64,000 nucleotides of DNA from Tilletia caries (GCA_032718865.1 JALUTQ010000004.1:2046001-2110000), one strand, 5' to 3'. Positions 45,255 through 55,987 are shown, counted from the stretch's first letter. Program-made: numbers and translations. The notes: generated by a model from the letters alone, not told the origin.

Positions 45255-47231
45255 TCCCCTAACTTTAGTTAAGGGGTTATAGGGCGGCTCCCGCCTTACG
45301 GCCGTAAGCTTTTTGCCATTCAGGCTCGTAGTTTGGGACTTTTCTTCGCAACTACCAACACAACACACCATTCTGAATCAGTAGACCCTTGACCAAATCT
45401 AGTCCTGCAACTTCTGGCACAGGTTTCGTGGTTGTAGCATCAGAATTGACTGATCTGTCCTTGAGCCAAAGTTTGGTTTTTCCTTACATAAGCACAGAGT
45501 GCAGAAATCTTGCATACGTAATCAGTTCATTTCGACACTCGACAGACGACAACCAACACCGCCAGCCTTTCTTCACGCTTCCATCGAAGCCCGACAAGCA
45601 TCATGCGAATTGAACAATCCCCCCTCGATTTCTTTTTAACCGCTCTCTGCTCACCAAGGTTCAAGTTAATGATGCTCACCGCTGTTTTGCTTTTTCTTGC
45701 TTAACCTGATGGCTGATACCACTTACCCATACCAGTCTCTGCTTTGTTTCCATTCTGAGTCCGGCGCAGCAGTCAGCACTCCCGAATTGTCATCCAAGGT
45801 GAGCCTCGTGTTTATACGCGCATCTGCATCAGGTGCTCCGGGTTAGGTCCTTACTCACCCATTCGTTTTTCAGCTCTCTGCTCTTATGAATCCGGTCGAC
45901 GTCGTCAAGATGAGTAGACTGACTTTCCTCACTCACCATGCCCCATCGGACAGCTCTCTCCCTCGACAAAGCCGCTGCCAAGGTTGCTCCCAAAGCACAC
46001 CACCTCGTCATCTCCAACCCCGTCAACTCCACCGTGCCCATCGTCGCCGAGGTCTTCAAGTCTTTACGACCCCAAGCGGTGGGTTTTTCCCCCCGACCCC
46101 CCTCTCCTTCTTCTAACGGCTCTGACGCTTCATGAGTTAAAATGGTGCTCATCACTGCATATCTTCGTACAGTCTGTTCTGTGTCACGGGTCACCACCTT
46201 TGACATCACACGCGCCTCCACCTTCCACTTCGACATTGCCAACGTCAAGCCCGCCGAGGTCAATGTGTCCGTCGTCGGTGGCCACCTTCGGCGTCACCAT
46301 TGTGCTTCTCCTCTCTCAAGTCGCCCAGGGTTCCATACTCCAATAGTATGTTCAACACTGGACCTGACCTGACGGCTGACCTGACCTGACCTGATCTGAC
46401 TTTCTTTCTGCTGTGCTCTTGCCTCTTCTATATTCCCTTACCTTCGCATCAAGCTCTGTTGGCATTCCTTTGCCCATTCGTCTCCGGTCTCAGCCTTCAC
46501 CCGTCTTCTACGTCCCTTCCGTCTGCTTCCCCGGCCGCTTATGTTTCCTATCCCCCTGACCTCTCCTTCTGCATTAGCCTCACGCTTTTTTTCTCCTCAG
46601 TCTTTTTAATCTTATCTTCATTGCGCTCGCAGCTATTCTCCGTCTTGTTTGTCAATTGTCTCTCTCTGCGCGAAGCCATCATATGACATATCATTCTTTG
46701 CTTTCTGCTTCCTTGGTAGATACAGCCGTGCGGGATGATTACGTGTGTGAAGTTCCTCAATCCCTTTTTCACGCAAGTTTGATCAACATTCAAAATGTTA
46801 CATGGACAATGATATAGATGCTCGTAGCTACGATCGCAAGTCGCAGCCGCATGGCGAAGCAGACGAAGGGTAGCGAAGCTACCTTGAGCTTCTGCGTAGC
46901 CGACTAGCCGTGCTGGGCTGAGATTTGGTGACCTTTCTGATACAAAAGATTCGCGAAAAGGGGAGGGGGAGAGGACGCCCCCAGTCACGTCTTCGCACAT
47001 CTCTACCAGGTCATAAGGGTCTGAGGTCCACATCGAGTCTGAGGGACATTCTGGCCTCTGGGCTTCAGCCGACAGCCAGGTCACTATGGTTCCAAGGCGT
47101 AAGTTGCTGCTACTTAACTTTGTTGACTAAGTCTGTATTTAAATCCCACTCCCAGCCCCCAGCGACCTGTTATTCAACAAGGCGAAAAAGTTAGGGGAAC
47201 ACTCTGGTAAGGTACGCACCCAGGTCAGGAA
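45255..47231 (+). mobile_element. Helitron2-like element carrying a malate dehydrogenase fragment
   Basis: The 5' end TCCCCTAACTTTAGTTAAGGGG follows a T. The subterminal partner AAAGTTAGGGGA (47189-47200) is followed by an imperfect CTGG…CCAG hairpin, and the break point before TGCAAAA is fixed by the unbroken copy at 42,530. No TSD. It shares TTACGGCCG just inside the 5' end with the elements at 54012 and 57734. The rest is non-coding apart from the captured gene. Confidence 0.65.
45884..46345 (+). pseudogene. captured fragment of a malate dehydrogenase gene
   Basis: In order, in shifting frames, the sequence reads AAKVAPKAHHLVISNPVNST, PIVAEVFK, YDPKR, VTTFDITRASTFHFDIANVK, NVSVVGGH and GVTIVLLLSQ. 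These are consecutive landmarks of NAD-dependent malate dehydrogenase (the ISNPVNSTVPI loop and the VVGGHSG active-site region). The part before KVAPK (substrate-binding and Rossmann start) and everything after LLSQ are missing. The frames change between segments, apparently at remnants of introns and small indels. It is not able to make an enzyme. Confidence 0.8.
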
Positions 47232-47666
47232 TGCAAAACTTGGCTGCGCAAAAGCCTGCGACTATAGTCGACTATGGCACTATAGTCAGACTTGCGACTA
47301 TGACTATTTCGGATTTTCAAAAAACGCCTACGACTACGACTATGACGATGCCAAAAAACGTGCGACTATAGTCGGAGCCGAGCCCTGTCAGGGAGTGAAG
47401 TGAGAGGTGTTGGGAGAGGTACCGAGACTGTAAGGATGAGCCCGGAGCGCCCCGGAGTGCTCCGTACTCCCGGGCCCATACTCCGGGGCGCTCCGCTGAC
47501 TTTCTGTGGTGCTCCGCGCTCCGTCTGTTTCCAGAGTTGCACCAGCATCTTACTCCGTACTCCGTCACGATAAGAAGCATCAGGGAAAACTTACTCCGTG
47601 CTCCGTCAAATCATGAGTGTTTCAGAAAGTCTACTCCGTACTCCGTAGCTACGGAGCCCGGATACT

Positions 47667-47928
47667 TGTACAAGTGCGGCACTTGCGAGTAAGAGAAAGC
47701 TGTGTTCAATGTGTGATGACTGAGGGAAGCTAAGTACAAGTGAGGGGTGAAAGAGAAGTGAAGTAATTGAGCGAGAAGCGTGGGAATGTGGAGGAAGGGC
47801 TCTCGGCCGAGAGGGAAGTGAGTAGTGAGAAAAAGTGAGAGAGGAAGTGAGGGAGATTAGATATGATAACGGAACGGGGAAAAAACGGTGAGGAGTATGG
47901 CGGTGAGCCCAGAGTCCATACTAGCACA
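47667..47928 (-). repeat. LTR (3' LTR in element orientation)
   Basis: TGTACAAGTGCGGC…ATACTAGCACA; pairs with 49799-50061. Confidence 0.88.
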
Positions 47929-49798
47929 TGCCTACCCTTTAAAGACGACTGTCCCGAGTCGGCATTAAGGAAGTGAAGAAGTGCAGCGAGTACGAACCAT
48001 GGACCATTCGACCATGTTGACGTCGCAGAGGAAGTGTTGGCGAAGAGCGAGAGAAACGACGGAGGCAAAACCGCATTCCTGAACGACGTAGACGGGTAGA
48101 CCCGAGTTTGGACCGCCTTGCTCCGTCGGAGTCATATGTTGGAACATGAACGTTCGATCGGCAGTGTCGTTCTTCTAAGGCAGCAGGTGAGGATGAAAGC
48201 AGATCGTGCGCACAGGAGTAACGAGTGGCAGCGATGCCTTGGCACGGAAGCAGCACAGAAAACGACAGAGCAAGTGGAAGTCGGAAGATGCGCGTCCTGG
48301 CGCGGATGCCACATCGTCGATGATCGTGCGTATGATCTGGAGACGAGGGTCGAGAGAATTTCCACCGGCGAAAGTCTCAATGAAGGGACGGAGGTGGTTG
48401 AAGGCGGCGTGAAGGTGTTCGTTGTCTTCAACATCGACCTCGTCAGTGGCAGCTGCCGCCGTCTGCACGGCGATCAGCGATGGAGGCACCTTCCTAACAA
48501 GCTGAATGTTGAGCGATGGAGGTGTCGACCTGGCAGAAATCGTCGTTGCTCCAAACGTTGAAGATGATCTTCTGGACGCGCTTGACAGAAAAGGAGTCGT
48601 CTCGTCGACGCAGCTGCTCGCACGGTCGGCATAGCTGCGGAAGGTCTGACTGTGAACACCGGCCGCCACCGCGGTAGTCCTTGCGGATCTGGTGGATGCG
48701 CTTCTTCGTCCTGTCGGTGCTGCCGCGAGGGTCGGTAGCATGTTTGTGTGTGAGATCGGAGTTGTGCTCTTCTCGGAGGGCTCTGCTTTGCGGGCGACCA
48801 CGGACGTCTGGCCGGCAACGATGGCGGATGGATGCGCCATCGGCGAAGAGGTCGGGTGCAGTGAGGACGTGAACGACGAGACGAGAAAGCGGGGACAAAG
48901 CAAGGGGAATGGATCTCGAAGACCGTCCGGAAGTGGTCGGAGGAGCAGTGGGGAACCCCGTAAATGATGCTGTCTGCCGATAGCGTCCTGGAGCCCGGAA
49001 GTTGACCGGATGACAAAGTTGAGCTAAGTCTTGTGCGCGCGGGCATCGTCGGCAGCGGGTACCGATGTCAGTCCCGATGTTGCGGCTGCCTTGCCGAAGT
49101 CGACCGATGCGTCCACTTTGATCGATTTTGATTCCCTCCTGGCTCCAATGCTGTTGCTGTGTTCTTGAGTAAGCTTGCTGCTGAATGCTGGTTCTAATCT
49201 GAGTCTGCAGCGCACACCGAAGCGGAGGGATCGCTCGACCTCGACGCTCGGTGCCGATGCAGAGGTCAAAGTGGCTGCGACAGCGCACAGCCGCGCACAT
49301 GCCGTGGTCGATGGCGCTCGAGACTTTGGGAGTGCGGATGGCGAAGGAAGGAGAAGCAAAGAAGCATGGGCTACGAGAAGCCGGAGGAGGGCTATTGGAA
49401 GCCAGACGAAGACCGCTGAGAGCCGACGGAAAGCTGCTGGAAGTCGAACCGAAGCGTACGTGTAGGGATGTAGCCTGTATGCATTGAGCTGGAGGCTATT
49501 GGAAGCCAAGAGGAGCTCGCGAGGAAGGTAGATCGGACTGGGCCGAGGCTTTCTCGGTTTTGCCCTCAAAGGCGGTCATGGCGGAATTGGAGGCGGGGTC
49601 GCTGCTGGGGCCTGGGACTGCTGGGAGTGAAAAACCCAAGACGTAGGCGCTGGGGCCGTCGGTAGTGGCGTTGGGGCCGGAGGCTGCTGGGAACCGGAGG
49701 CTACTGGGAGCCGATGGCGATGCTGGGACCGCTGAGCGCTGGCGTGGGCGTCTCGCCTGCGTCTGTCGCTCAGCGAGAGAGAAACGCTCTCATCACCA
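47929..49798 (-). other. interior of the LTR element; no recognised gene
   Basis: Long overlapping minus-strand frames exist (for example 48903-48175 and 49300-48494), rich in Arg, Ser and Pro with no gag zinc knuckle and no pol motif. They may be decayed gag or cargo sequence. I see no convincing single protein. Confidence 0.4.
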
Positions 49799-50061
49799 TG
49801 TACAAGTGCGGCACTTGCGAGTAAGAGAAAGCTGTGTTCAATGTGTGATGACTGAGGGAAGCTAAGTACAAGTGAGGGGTGAAAGAGAAGTGAAGTAATT
49901 GAGCGAGAAGCGTGGGAAATGTGGAGGAAGGGCTCTCGGCCGAGAGGGATGTGAGTAGTGAGAAAAAGTGAGAGAGGAAGTGAGGGAGATTAGATATGAT
50001 AACGGAACGGGGAAAAAACGGTGAGGAGTATGGCGGTGAGCCCAGAGTCCATACTAGCACA
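49799..50061 (-). repeat. LTR (5' LTR in element orientation)
   Basis: Pairs with 47667-47928; followed on the minus strand by a TGG-type primer-binding site. Confidence 0.88.
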
Positions 50062-50072
50062 ATACTCCGGGG

Positions 50073-50768
50073 TGGTGTTCACTGGTCAGAATGGCGTTCA
50101 ATTTTGGCCTCAATTCACACTGCAAAATGTCAACGGCGTGAGGCAAATTGGCGTGAACTTGCGCGCGGGACTTCACGCCATCTATCAATTGAACGGGTTT
50201 GGCTTGAAATGAACGGATTGAGTGAGCGCAGTCAGAAATGAGACGCGACACGTCAGTCAGTATGGGTGTCACACGTCGTCTGGCTCTCGACATGAAATGA
50301 GGTGAAAATTCCCCCCTGGTTACCTGATCTGCTGATCACCCTGGACACATACTCGTACATATATCCGGCGAGGAGCGAGTGTGCTGTATGTAGTTGCTTG
50401 ATGCTCGATGCTTGTTGTTGTATGTGTATGCACGCAAGCGCACTAAATAAGCAGCGAGCTGCTCTAACGTCTGCCCTGCTTGTAATGAGGTGAAAACTGA
50501 TGGAAAAAACTGAAAAACTCTCACTGAGACGCCGCAAAACTGGGTCTGTGTTGTGGTTTCGGCTCCGCGCCAGCAATGGCGTGAATGAAATCCGGCCAAA
50601 ATGCTGGATTTGGCCCACGCCATTTTCTATTAAGTAGCAGCGGCGTGAGCTCACGACTGGCGTGAACTCAAGCGGCGTGAGAAGTGTCAAGTGAACAGAA
50701 CAGGCGTGAACTGACGCCAAAAAAAATTCACGCCGAAATTTTGGCGTGAGAGCCGCCCGATGAACAGG
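50073..50768. mobile_element. MITE of GGCGTGA repeats
   Basis: About 700 bp full of GGCGTGAA/TTCACGCC variants. The ends TGGTGTTCA and TGAACAGG are only roughly inverted. Host sequence on the left (ctCCGGGG) recurs on the right (gcCCGGGG) as a probable 8-bp TSD with two changes. The relative at 63,270 reads straight across this point, confirming an insertion. Confidence 0.55.
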
Positions 50769-51342
50769 GCCCGGGGGAGCTCCGTACTCCGGGAGATGAT
50801 CTCGCAAATCTCAAAATATGGTATGATTTCGGAAATGTGTATGCTCGTGATCAAGCTTGTAGCAGCTGTGCTTAAGAGAACAATGCGAGAGCGCTTGAAG
50901 AGCTGTTTTGGTCAGATTTGGACTGCGAGATGAGATTTGTAAAAATAAATTTTGAAAATTGACCCCAAAATACCCATGTTTATAGCAATATACCTTCCTT
51001 ATGAGAAAAATGTGGAGGCCCCGGAGCGCCCCGGACTCCGGGGGTAACTCCGTACTCCGTCACATTTCGCAGGTATTTACTCCGTACTCCGGGGAATTTC
51101 TGCAACGCCCAGAGGTCAGCTCCGGACTCCGGGGAACTTCCTGCATTGCTTAAAAGTCAGCTTCGTACTCCGGCAACGGTGAGGTAAACTCTCGATTCTC
51201 ACTCCGTACTCCCGGCTCCCCCGGAGTGCGACCCCGGATAACCGGGGCGCTCCGGCAAAGCCGCTCCGGGGCTTACTCCGTGCTCATCCTTAAGTCCGAG
51301 AGGCCAGGCAGTGGAAGATGGAAGAGGGGCTGGGGCGGGCGT

Positions 51343-53166
51343 TCAGGGGAGGTTTCCAGCGGTCGATGTCGAAGCAGACGTGGAGGGAGTAGAGGCTGTA
51401 GAAGGACCAGGGCGACGGAAGGAAAGGGCTGTTTGAATGAGGCCGTCCCCCTTCTTCTTTCCTTTCGCCTTTTTGGTTGGGGAGCGTGGGATGGATGAGG
51501 AGGGGTTGGTGGCTGTGGTAGACGAAGGGCCAGACCCCGAGGCGATGGAATTGGTGGAGGACCCTGGTGCGCCGTCAGAGGATGGGCGCTTGCTACCGCG
51601 GGGGCGGGCAGAGTTCGAGGGGGGAGTGGGCCCTGCAGCTGGTGAGTGTGTGGCTGTGGTCGAACTGAGAGAGGTGGAGGCGCTTGTGGTAGGGTGGGGA
51701 GTGTTGACCAGTGACCCGTAGCTTAAGGTGAAAGCGCTGGTGGGTGTGGTGGTCTGTGCGTTGGCGGTTGGAGCCGTGATGGGGCCAGGTGCTGCTGGGG
51801 GTGCCGCTGGGGGTGCCGCTGGTGGGGCTTGGCCAGTGGGTGCAGGGTTTGAGAAGCTAGGTGCTTGAGGGAAGGAGAGCTGAGGAGGAAGAACTGGTCC
51901 TGCCGCTCGGCGGTTAAGGAGGCCGAGACTGGCATTTGCGATCTTGCGAGGGCAGCTGATGCCAGTGTGGTCGCGACGCGAGCAGAGCCCGCACGGGACG
52001 GAGGCGTTAACGCAGGTGTCAGAGCGGTGGAAGAAGGTTGCGAGACCCTTGCAGCCCCAGCAGTGGCGCGAGCGGTAAGCATGGTCCAGTTGGGAACCCT
52101 CGGTTCCTTCGCGGCCGACGAAGCCAGGGAGGCCGTCTCTTTGAAGTTCGGAGACGGGGTCTGCCATCCTCGTACGAGGTGGCGAGTCGCGAGCAGTAGG
52201 GCCGGAAGGCGGGACGGGGACCATGAGGAGGAGGACGAGTTCGTGCTTGAATTGGGGACCCGAGGGACGTCTGCGGATGATCTCCCAGGCCTCAACGACG
52301 TATGCGGTCTGGTATCGAGAGAAGGTAGAGAGGAGGGCCGCCTTGGCTTCATCGCTGGTGGTGCTGGCGGGGAAACGGACCCGGGCAGGTATGTATCGAG
52401 GGGACATGGCGAGGCCTGCTTTAGGAGGGGATAGGACGACCTGGGGAAGAGAGTCGTTGGCAGGGAGGACGAGGGATGTGCCGACCAGGGCGAGATGAAG
52501 GCCTGCGTGTGCAGTGTAAACGTCCACGGCCTTCTGTCGGGTTTCGTTTCCTTGTTGGGTGTGGATGAAGACGGTAAAGTCACGGGGCATGGCGACCGTG
52601 GAGAAGCGGCGAGTGAGGGCCTCTTCGAAGGCATCCTCGGCCCATTCGAGGTGGGCATCGTTCTGGTGTTTCCACCAGGTGGGCATGAAGTACCGGCAAG
52701 CACCAACGGGTATTCCGTACTGATTTTGGGCTGCCTCGCGGATCGCAAACCCGTCGCAACGGGGGTGATTCTGGCGTTCGTCCGCACGGTAGAAGGAGAC
52801 GGCCTCGATTCCAGAGCCTTCCGTTGGAGAGGGCTGAGGTGGGTGAGGATCCTGAGTCGTGGAGGTCGGGTCATGGCTGAGAGGAGGAGGAGCAGAGCGC
52901 TCGTCTGTGGCCGCTGCGTCGGCGATGGTATCATCGTCGTCGGACGAATCCGCTTCTTCAGAGGAGTTTTCATACTCGGCGTCGTCTTCTTCGTGCTCGG
53001 CGTAAGCTCCAGGAGCCGGGCGGTTGAGATATCGGTCAACCGGGGTGGAGCTAGGCGGACCGAGGCCTGCGACTTCTTGGGAGAGAGAGGCGGCGTCACC
53101 GAGGGGCTGGGAGTTGGGGATGATAGGTTGAGTGTCGGGGACAATGAAGTCCTGTTCCTCGTCCAT
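51343..53166 (-). CDS. LINE ORF1, zinc-knuckle nucleic-acid-binding protein
   Basis: 607 residues in one frame from the ATG at 53166. An acidic start is followed by a middle region that may be the folded RNA-binding part (about 150-350). Two zinc knuckles lie near residues 365-405: an unusual CWGCKGLATFFHRSDTC (C-x2-C-x7-H-x4-C) and a standard CGLCSRRDHTGISC (C-x2-C-x4-H-x4-C). The last 180 residues are Pro/Ser/Thr-rich with a basic KKAKGKKKGDG patch. LINE ORF1 proteins bind the element RNA in the transposition particle. It is open throughout, although ORF2 is broken. Confidence 0.8.
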   Translation of the reverse strand: MDEEQDFIVPDTQPIIPNSQPLGDAASLSQEVAGLGPPSSTPVDRYLNRPAPGAYAEHEEDDAEYENSSEEADSSDDDDTIADAAATDERSAPPPLSHDPTSTTQDPHPPQPSPTEGSGIEAVSFYRADERQNHPRCDGFAIREAAQNQYGIPVGACRYFMPTWWKHQNDAHLEWAEDAFEEALTRRFSTVAMPRDFTVFIHTQQGNETRQKAVDVYTAHAGLHLALVGTSLVLPANDSLPQVVLSPPKAGLAMSPRYIPARVRFPASTTSDEAKAALLSTFSRYQTAYVVEAWEIIRRRPSGPQFKHELVLLLMVPVPPSGPTARDSPPRTRMADPVSELQRDGLPGFVGREGTEGSQLDHAYRSRHCWGCKGLATFFHRSDTCVNASVPCGLCSRRDHTGISCPRKIANASLGLLNRRAAGPVLPPQLSFPQAPSFSNPAPTGQAPPAAPPAAPPAAPGPITAPTANAQTTTPTSAFTLSYGSLVNTPHPTTSASTSLSSTTATHSPAAGPTPPSNSARPRGSKRPSSDGAPGSSTNSIASGSGPSSTTATNPSSSIPRSPTKKAKGKKKGDGLIQTALSFRRPGPSTASTPSTSASTSTAGNLP

Positions 53167-53290
53167 GGGGACATCTTGGGGATCACCTTCGAGGTGAGAG
53201 GAGGAGGGCCCTTATCGCCCTCGCCCCCAATGCCACGTTTCATCGGTGATTCGGCGATCAGGACGCGCGTTAGCGCGATTTGACTACTAT

Positions 53291-54011
53291 CTTTAGCACG
53301 CTCACATTAGGGGGGGTTCATATATTGCAATAAAACAGAATCAACATCAACTTTCCCTCATGGTTCAGCGGTTAGAGATACAGCTTTCAATTCTGCAAGT
53401 CTACGGTTAAATTCCCTTTTTGATCATTCTTTTTTCTCTTTTTTCCTCTTTTTCGACTTGGTCGCTAATCGCTAAGTTAGGATAACATTCACCATTTTTT
53501 GCGGGTTAGAGTTAGCGCGTAGCGGGCAGGATTAGACATGATAGCAATGGAGACGGACAAGACTGTCCTTTTGGTTAGGGGGTTTTTTGGGGGAACGCCC
53601 CCCCCGCCGAGCTGGAAGTCGGGTCACGTGATCTAGTTTTGCTCCCACGTGGAATTGGGGGCGAGGGCGATACGGGCGTCGCTCCAAAGACATCCGCTCC
53701 CCAGTTAAGAGGTCAAATTTAAAGCTGAATTTTGGAAAGATTGCCGGTAATAATTACCCAATATTACTTCAGCACATCTGCAACGAAAAGGCTCCAGCAC
53801 CATCAAAATACGTCCGTTCAGGCTCATCTTTTGGGAGCAGAAAACGCCAACAAAACGATCAAGGAGACGTCTGGGTTTGGAGAGATACTTCCTTGAACAA
53901 AAAAAAGGTTTTAAGGAATTGTTGATGATGTGCTGGCGGAAATATGTTCTAAAACAGTAAAACCCCAAGCTAAGAGTCTGCAAAACTTTCGGTTTGGGGT
54001 CTGTGTCGGGT
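53291..54011. other. region between LINE and Helitron2-like element; no gene
   Basis: Contains a tRNA-like segment (53355-53425), T-rich tracts, a stretch of eight Cs near 53,600 and a GTCACGTGA/CACGTGG pair. I see no coding sequence. Confidence 0.4.
53355..53425 (+). other. tRNA-Glu-like relic
   Basis: TCATGGTTCAGCGGTTAGA is close to the A-box part of tRNA-Glu, CTTTCAA would be its anticodon loop (TTC), and GGTTAAATTCC resembles a B box; a T-run follows. The stems are badly paired, so this is a pseudogene or SINE head. Confidence 0.4.
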
Positions 54012-54350
54012 TCCCCAGACTTTATACTGGGGTTAAAGAGGTGGGTTTCTTACGGCCGTAGAGCTATCCGCCTACATCAATTGAAACTTTTTTCGGAATT
54101 CTGCACGTATCCTTCTCAAAACCTCTCAGCAGGGGAAGATCCCTATCTTCTGTTATGTCGCCAAGTTACGCGTCGTTTGGATGACTTTGAAGGGGGTTCA
54201 ATTGTCGTCCGGCGTCCCCGACCGATTTTGACCTCGTCACGGAGTTAGCAAGTTTCCGTGATTTCCGGCGTCTACTTCACATCCGAAAGGTCGAAACCTT
54301 AACGCCGCTTGTGGCCAGCTCTGTCATCTTTATCCCTCACCGATTCCAAC

Positions 54351-54951
54351 CAAGGCCCGGTGACTGTATAACTGTGCCCACTGTGACTGTAGGTAAGTTG
54401 ACTTGATAAGTCATAACTGTAACTGTACTGTAGGCGGCGGAGCCGGAAAAAAATTAAGTTGACTGTAACTGTAGGGCCCGGGTAGTGGGTACAGTCAACA
54501 GTACAGTTGATTAAGTTGGAATTTTTTCGGGCCCCAAACTGTTCAAACTTACTATGACTATACAGCACTGTTTAAGTTGAAAAAAAAAAAATTGGCAGCC
54601 ACTTTCAGTTTGAGAAAACACTTACAGCCACTGAAAGTCACGTACAGGTACTTACAGTTGACGTACAGTTACTTACAGTTGAAAACTTGAAAGGCAAAAC
54701 TGTGACTTAAAATACTTTTAAGTTACAGTTACTTTGAGACTTTTTCTACAGTAACTGTTGGTAACTGCTACAGTGACTTAAACTGGGATTGGAGGCCCGT
54801 GCGCGACCAAAAAAATACAGTAACTGTAGTAACTTAAAGTCACTTAATTGTAACTGTAACTGTACTGTAGGCGCTGGCGGTAAGTTATAACTGTAACTGT
54901 ACTGTACTGTATACCCAAAATGGACAACTGTAAGTAACTGTCGGAGCCTTG
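54351..54951 (+). mobile_element. hAT-like element of AGTTACAGT repeats (CAAGG family), intact
   Basis: 601 bp, ends CAAGGCCCGGTGACTG and AGTAACTGTCGGAGCCTTG, perfect 8-bp TSD ATTCCAAC (54343-54350, 54952-54959). The interior is made of AACTGTAACTGTACTGT and TTAAGTTGACT variants. No gene. Confidence 0.88.
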
Positions 54952-55987
54952 ATTCCAACCACTGACTACTGACTCTGTCCGACTCCGGAGTCCGGACTCA
55001 ACCACTTCATGAATTCCGTGGAAGCCATAGGGGTGGGGGGGTGGAGGGAACGTCCCCAGTCAACCAGTTGTGCAATCTCGACGACGTCTACCGGCTACCC
55101 CACCCTCGCACCAGGATTAGTGACAGCTTCTACCACAAACCAGGCCTATACCAAATTACCAATTATCACTCTGACATCAACTTGTTTCCATGAGCTTTCC
55201 GTCTTCTGTTACTGCGCTCTACCACTCTGACATCAATATGTTCTCATGAGTCATGGGCTTGCTGTTATCGGCTGCTGCGCTCTCAATCAACCTTCTCCCT
55301 CCAGTCTTCTTTCACGAGGTGAGCTCGGAATTACGCATACCACATACATATGGGTAGAACACATGCATGGCATCCAGGGATCCGAAATTCCGAATTGCAC
55401 CTTCCGAGTGACGAGTGATGACTTCCTTGGCGGATGACGAACACAAGAACCGGTACGTTTGTTACCCTGATAGGCTCGGTTCCTGCGATGATGCTCTGGA
55501 AGGTTGGCAACGATGATAAGGAGAGCTGAAATCTGAAAAGGGAAACTATTTATAAATTATAAAGTCTCAGGAAGTCCTTTGAAGGCCTAATGACTGTGAT
55601 AGGCGAGGAGAATACTCTGTAATCCGCACATTCTCACACGCGCTCGATAGACTGTACTCTACAGCGACATCAACATGATATACAACGATAGTGGTAGCTG
55701 TGGTACATGCAATAGACACATTCACACATACCTGCGAGGCTGGGAAGGAACAGGGAGACTGAGAGCAAATGAAAGATGAAGGGCACAATGGTCGCGATTG
55801 CTGGAAACCTGGAAAGTGGAAGGGTAGAATACAATCATGCGTCAGCTTTCCATCAAAGTTAACATCTAAGAAGGGGGTATAGCTTCTCACTTAGTATGCG
55901 AGCATGTGCGTCACGAGTGTCGCATGTTGCAGATCGTGGCGTGGTGAGGTCGACACAGCACTGAGCACAGCGCTGCTGCTGTGACAC

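Larger units (their letters stand above)
42003..47387. mobile_element. 5.4-kb composite bounded by two ATAGTCG hAT-like copies
   Basis: The outer ends are CAGGGCTCGGC (42003) and GCCGAGCCCTG (to 47387), perfect 11-bp inverted repeats, and the 8 bases beyond both are TCAGGGAG (41995-42002, 47388-47395). The inner flanks of the two end copies (TGTATGAG and CCACTGAC) do not match each other. The duplication therefore belongs to the whole 5.4 kb, which lies between ORF2 and ORF1 of the LINE. No transposase is inside. Confidence 0.7.
44697..47387 (+). mobile_element. hAT-like element of CGACTATAG repeats, copy 2, split
   Basis: Same element as 42003-42686, interrupted from 45255 to 47231 by a Helitron2-like insertion. 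The two parts (44697-45254, 47232-47387) line up with copy 1 without loss at the break. Confidence 0.8.
47667..50061 (-). mobile_element. 2.4-kb non-autonomous LTR retrotransposon
   Basis: Two nearly identical LTRs of 262 and 263 bp (one extra A in the right one), starting TG and ending CA, are flanked by a perfect 5-bp TSD ATACT (47662-47666, 50062-50066). Read on the minus strand, the LTR at 49799 is followed directly by TGGTGATGAGAGC, a plausible primer-binding site, and the other is preceded by AAAGGGTAGG, a plausible polypurine tract. No protease, reverse transcriptase or integrase motif is in the 1.87-kb interior. Confidence 0.85.
47431..51292. mobile_element. hAT-like element of CCGGAGTACGGAG repeats, split by two insertions
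   Basis: Ends TAAGGATGAGCCCGGAG and CTCCGTGCTCATCCTTA. The intact relative is 62755-63514. This copy is interrupted by an LTR retrotransposon (47667-50061) and by the GGCGTGA element (50073-50768). Its own sequence remains at 47431-47666, 50062-50072 and 50769-51292. The outer 8 bases (CGAGACTG, AGTCCGAG) do not match, so the TSD is lost or the element was rearranged. Confidence 0.7.
35316..53290 (-). mobile_element. LINE retrotransposon (L1/Tad-like), interrupted by four insertions
   Basis: ORF1 with zinc knuckles (51343-53166) lies upstream of ORF2 with endonuclease, reverse transcriptase and C-terminal cysteine motif (35541-41835), both on the minus strand. Without the insertions at 36608-37450, 38139-39299, 42003-47387 and 47431-51292, the pieces follow one another in the right order. 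The intact length would be roughly 6.7 kb. The outer ends are not sharply defined and I found no LINE TSD. Confidence 0.75.

Noticed and set aside
47431..51292. An 8-bp TSD for the split TAAGGATGAG element
   Set aside because: CGAGACTG and AGTCCGAG share only part of their bases in shifted register, so I do not claim a duplication.
51437..53283. Plus-strand frames opposite LINE ORF1
   Set aside because: They mirror the open ORF1 frame in GC-rich DNA; the zinc knuckles prove the minus strand is the coding one.
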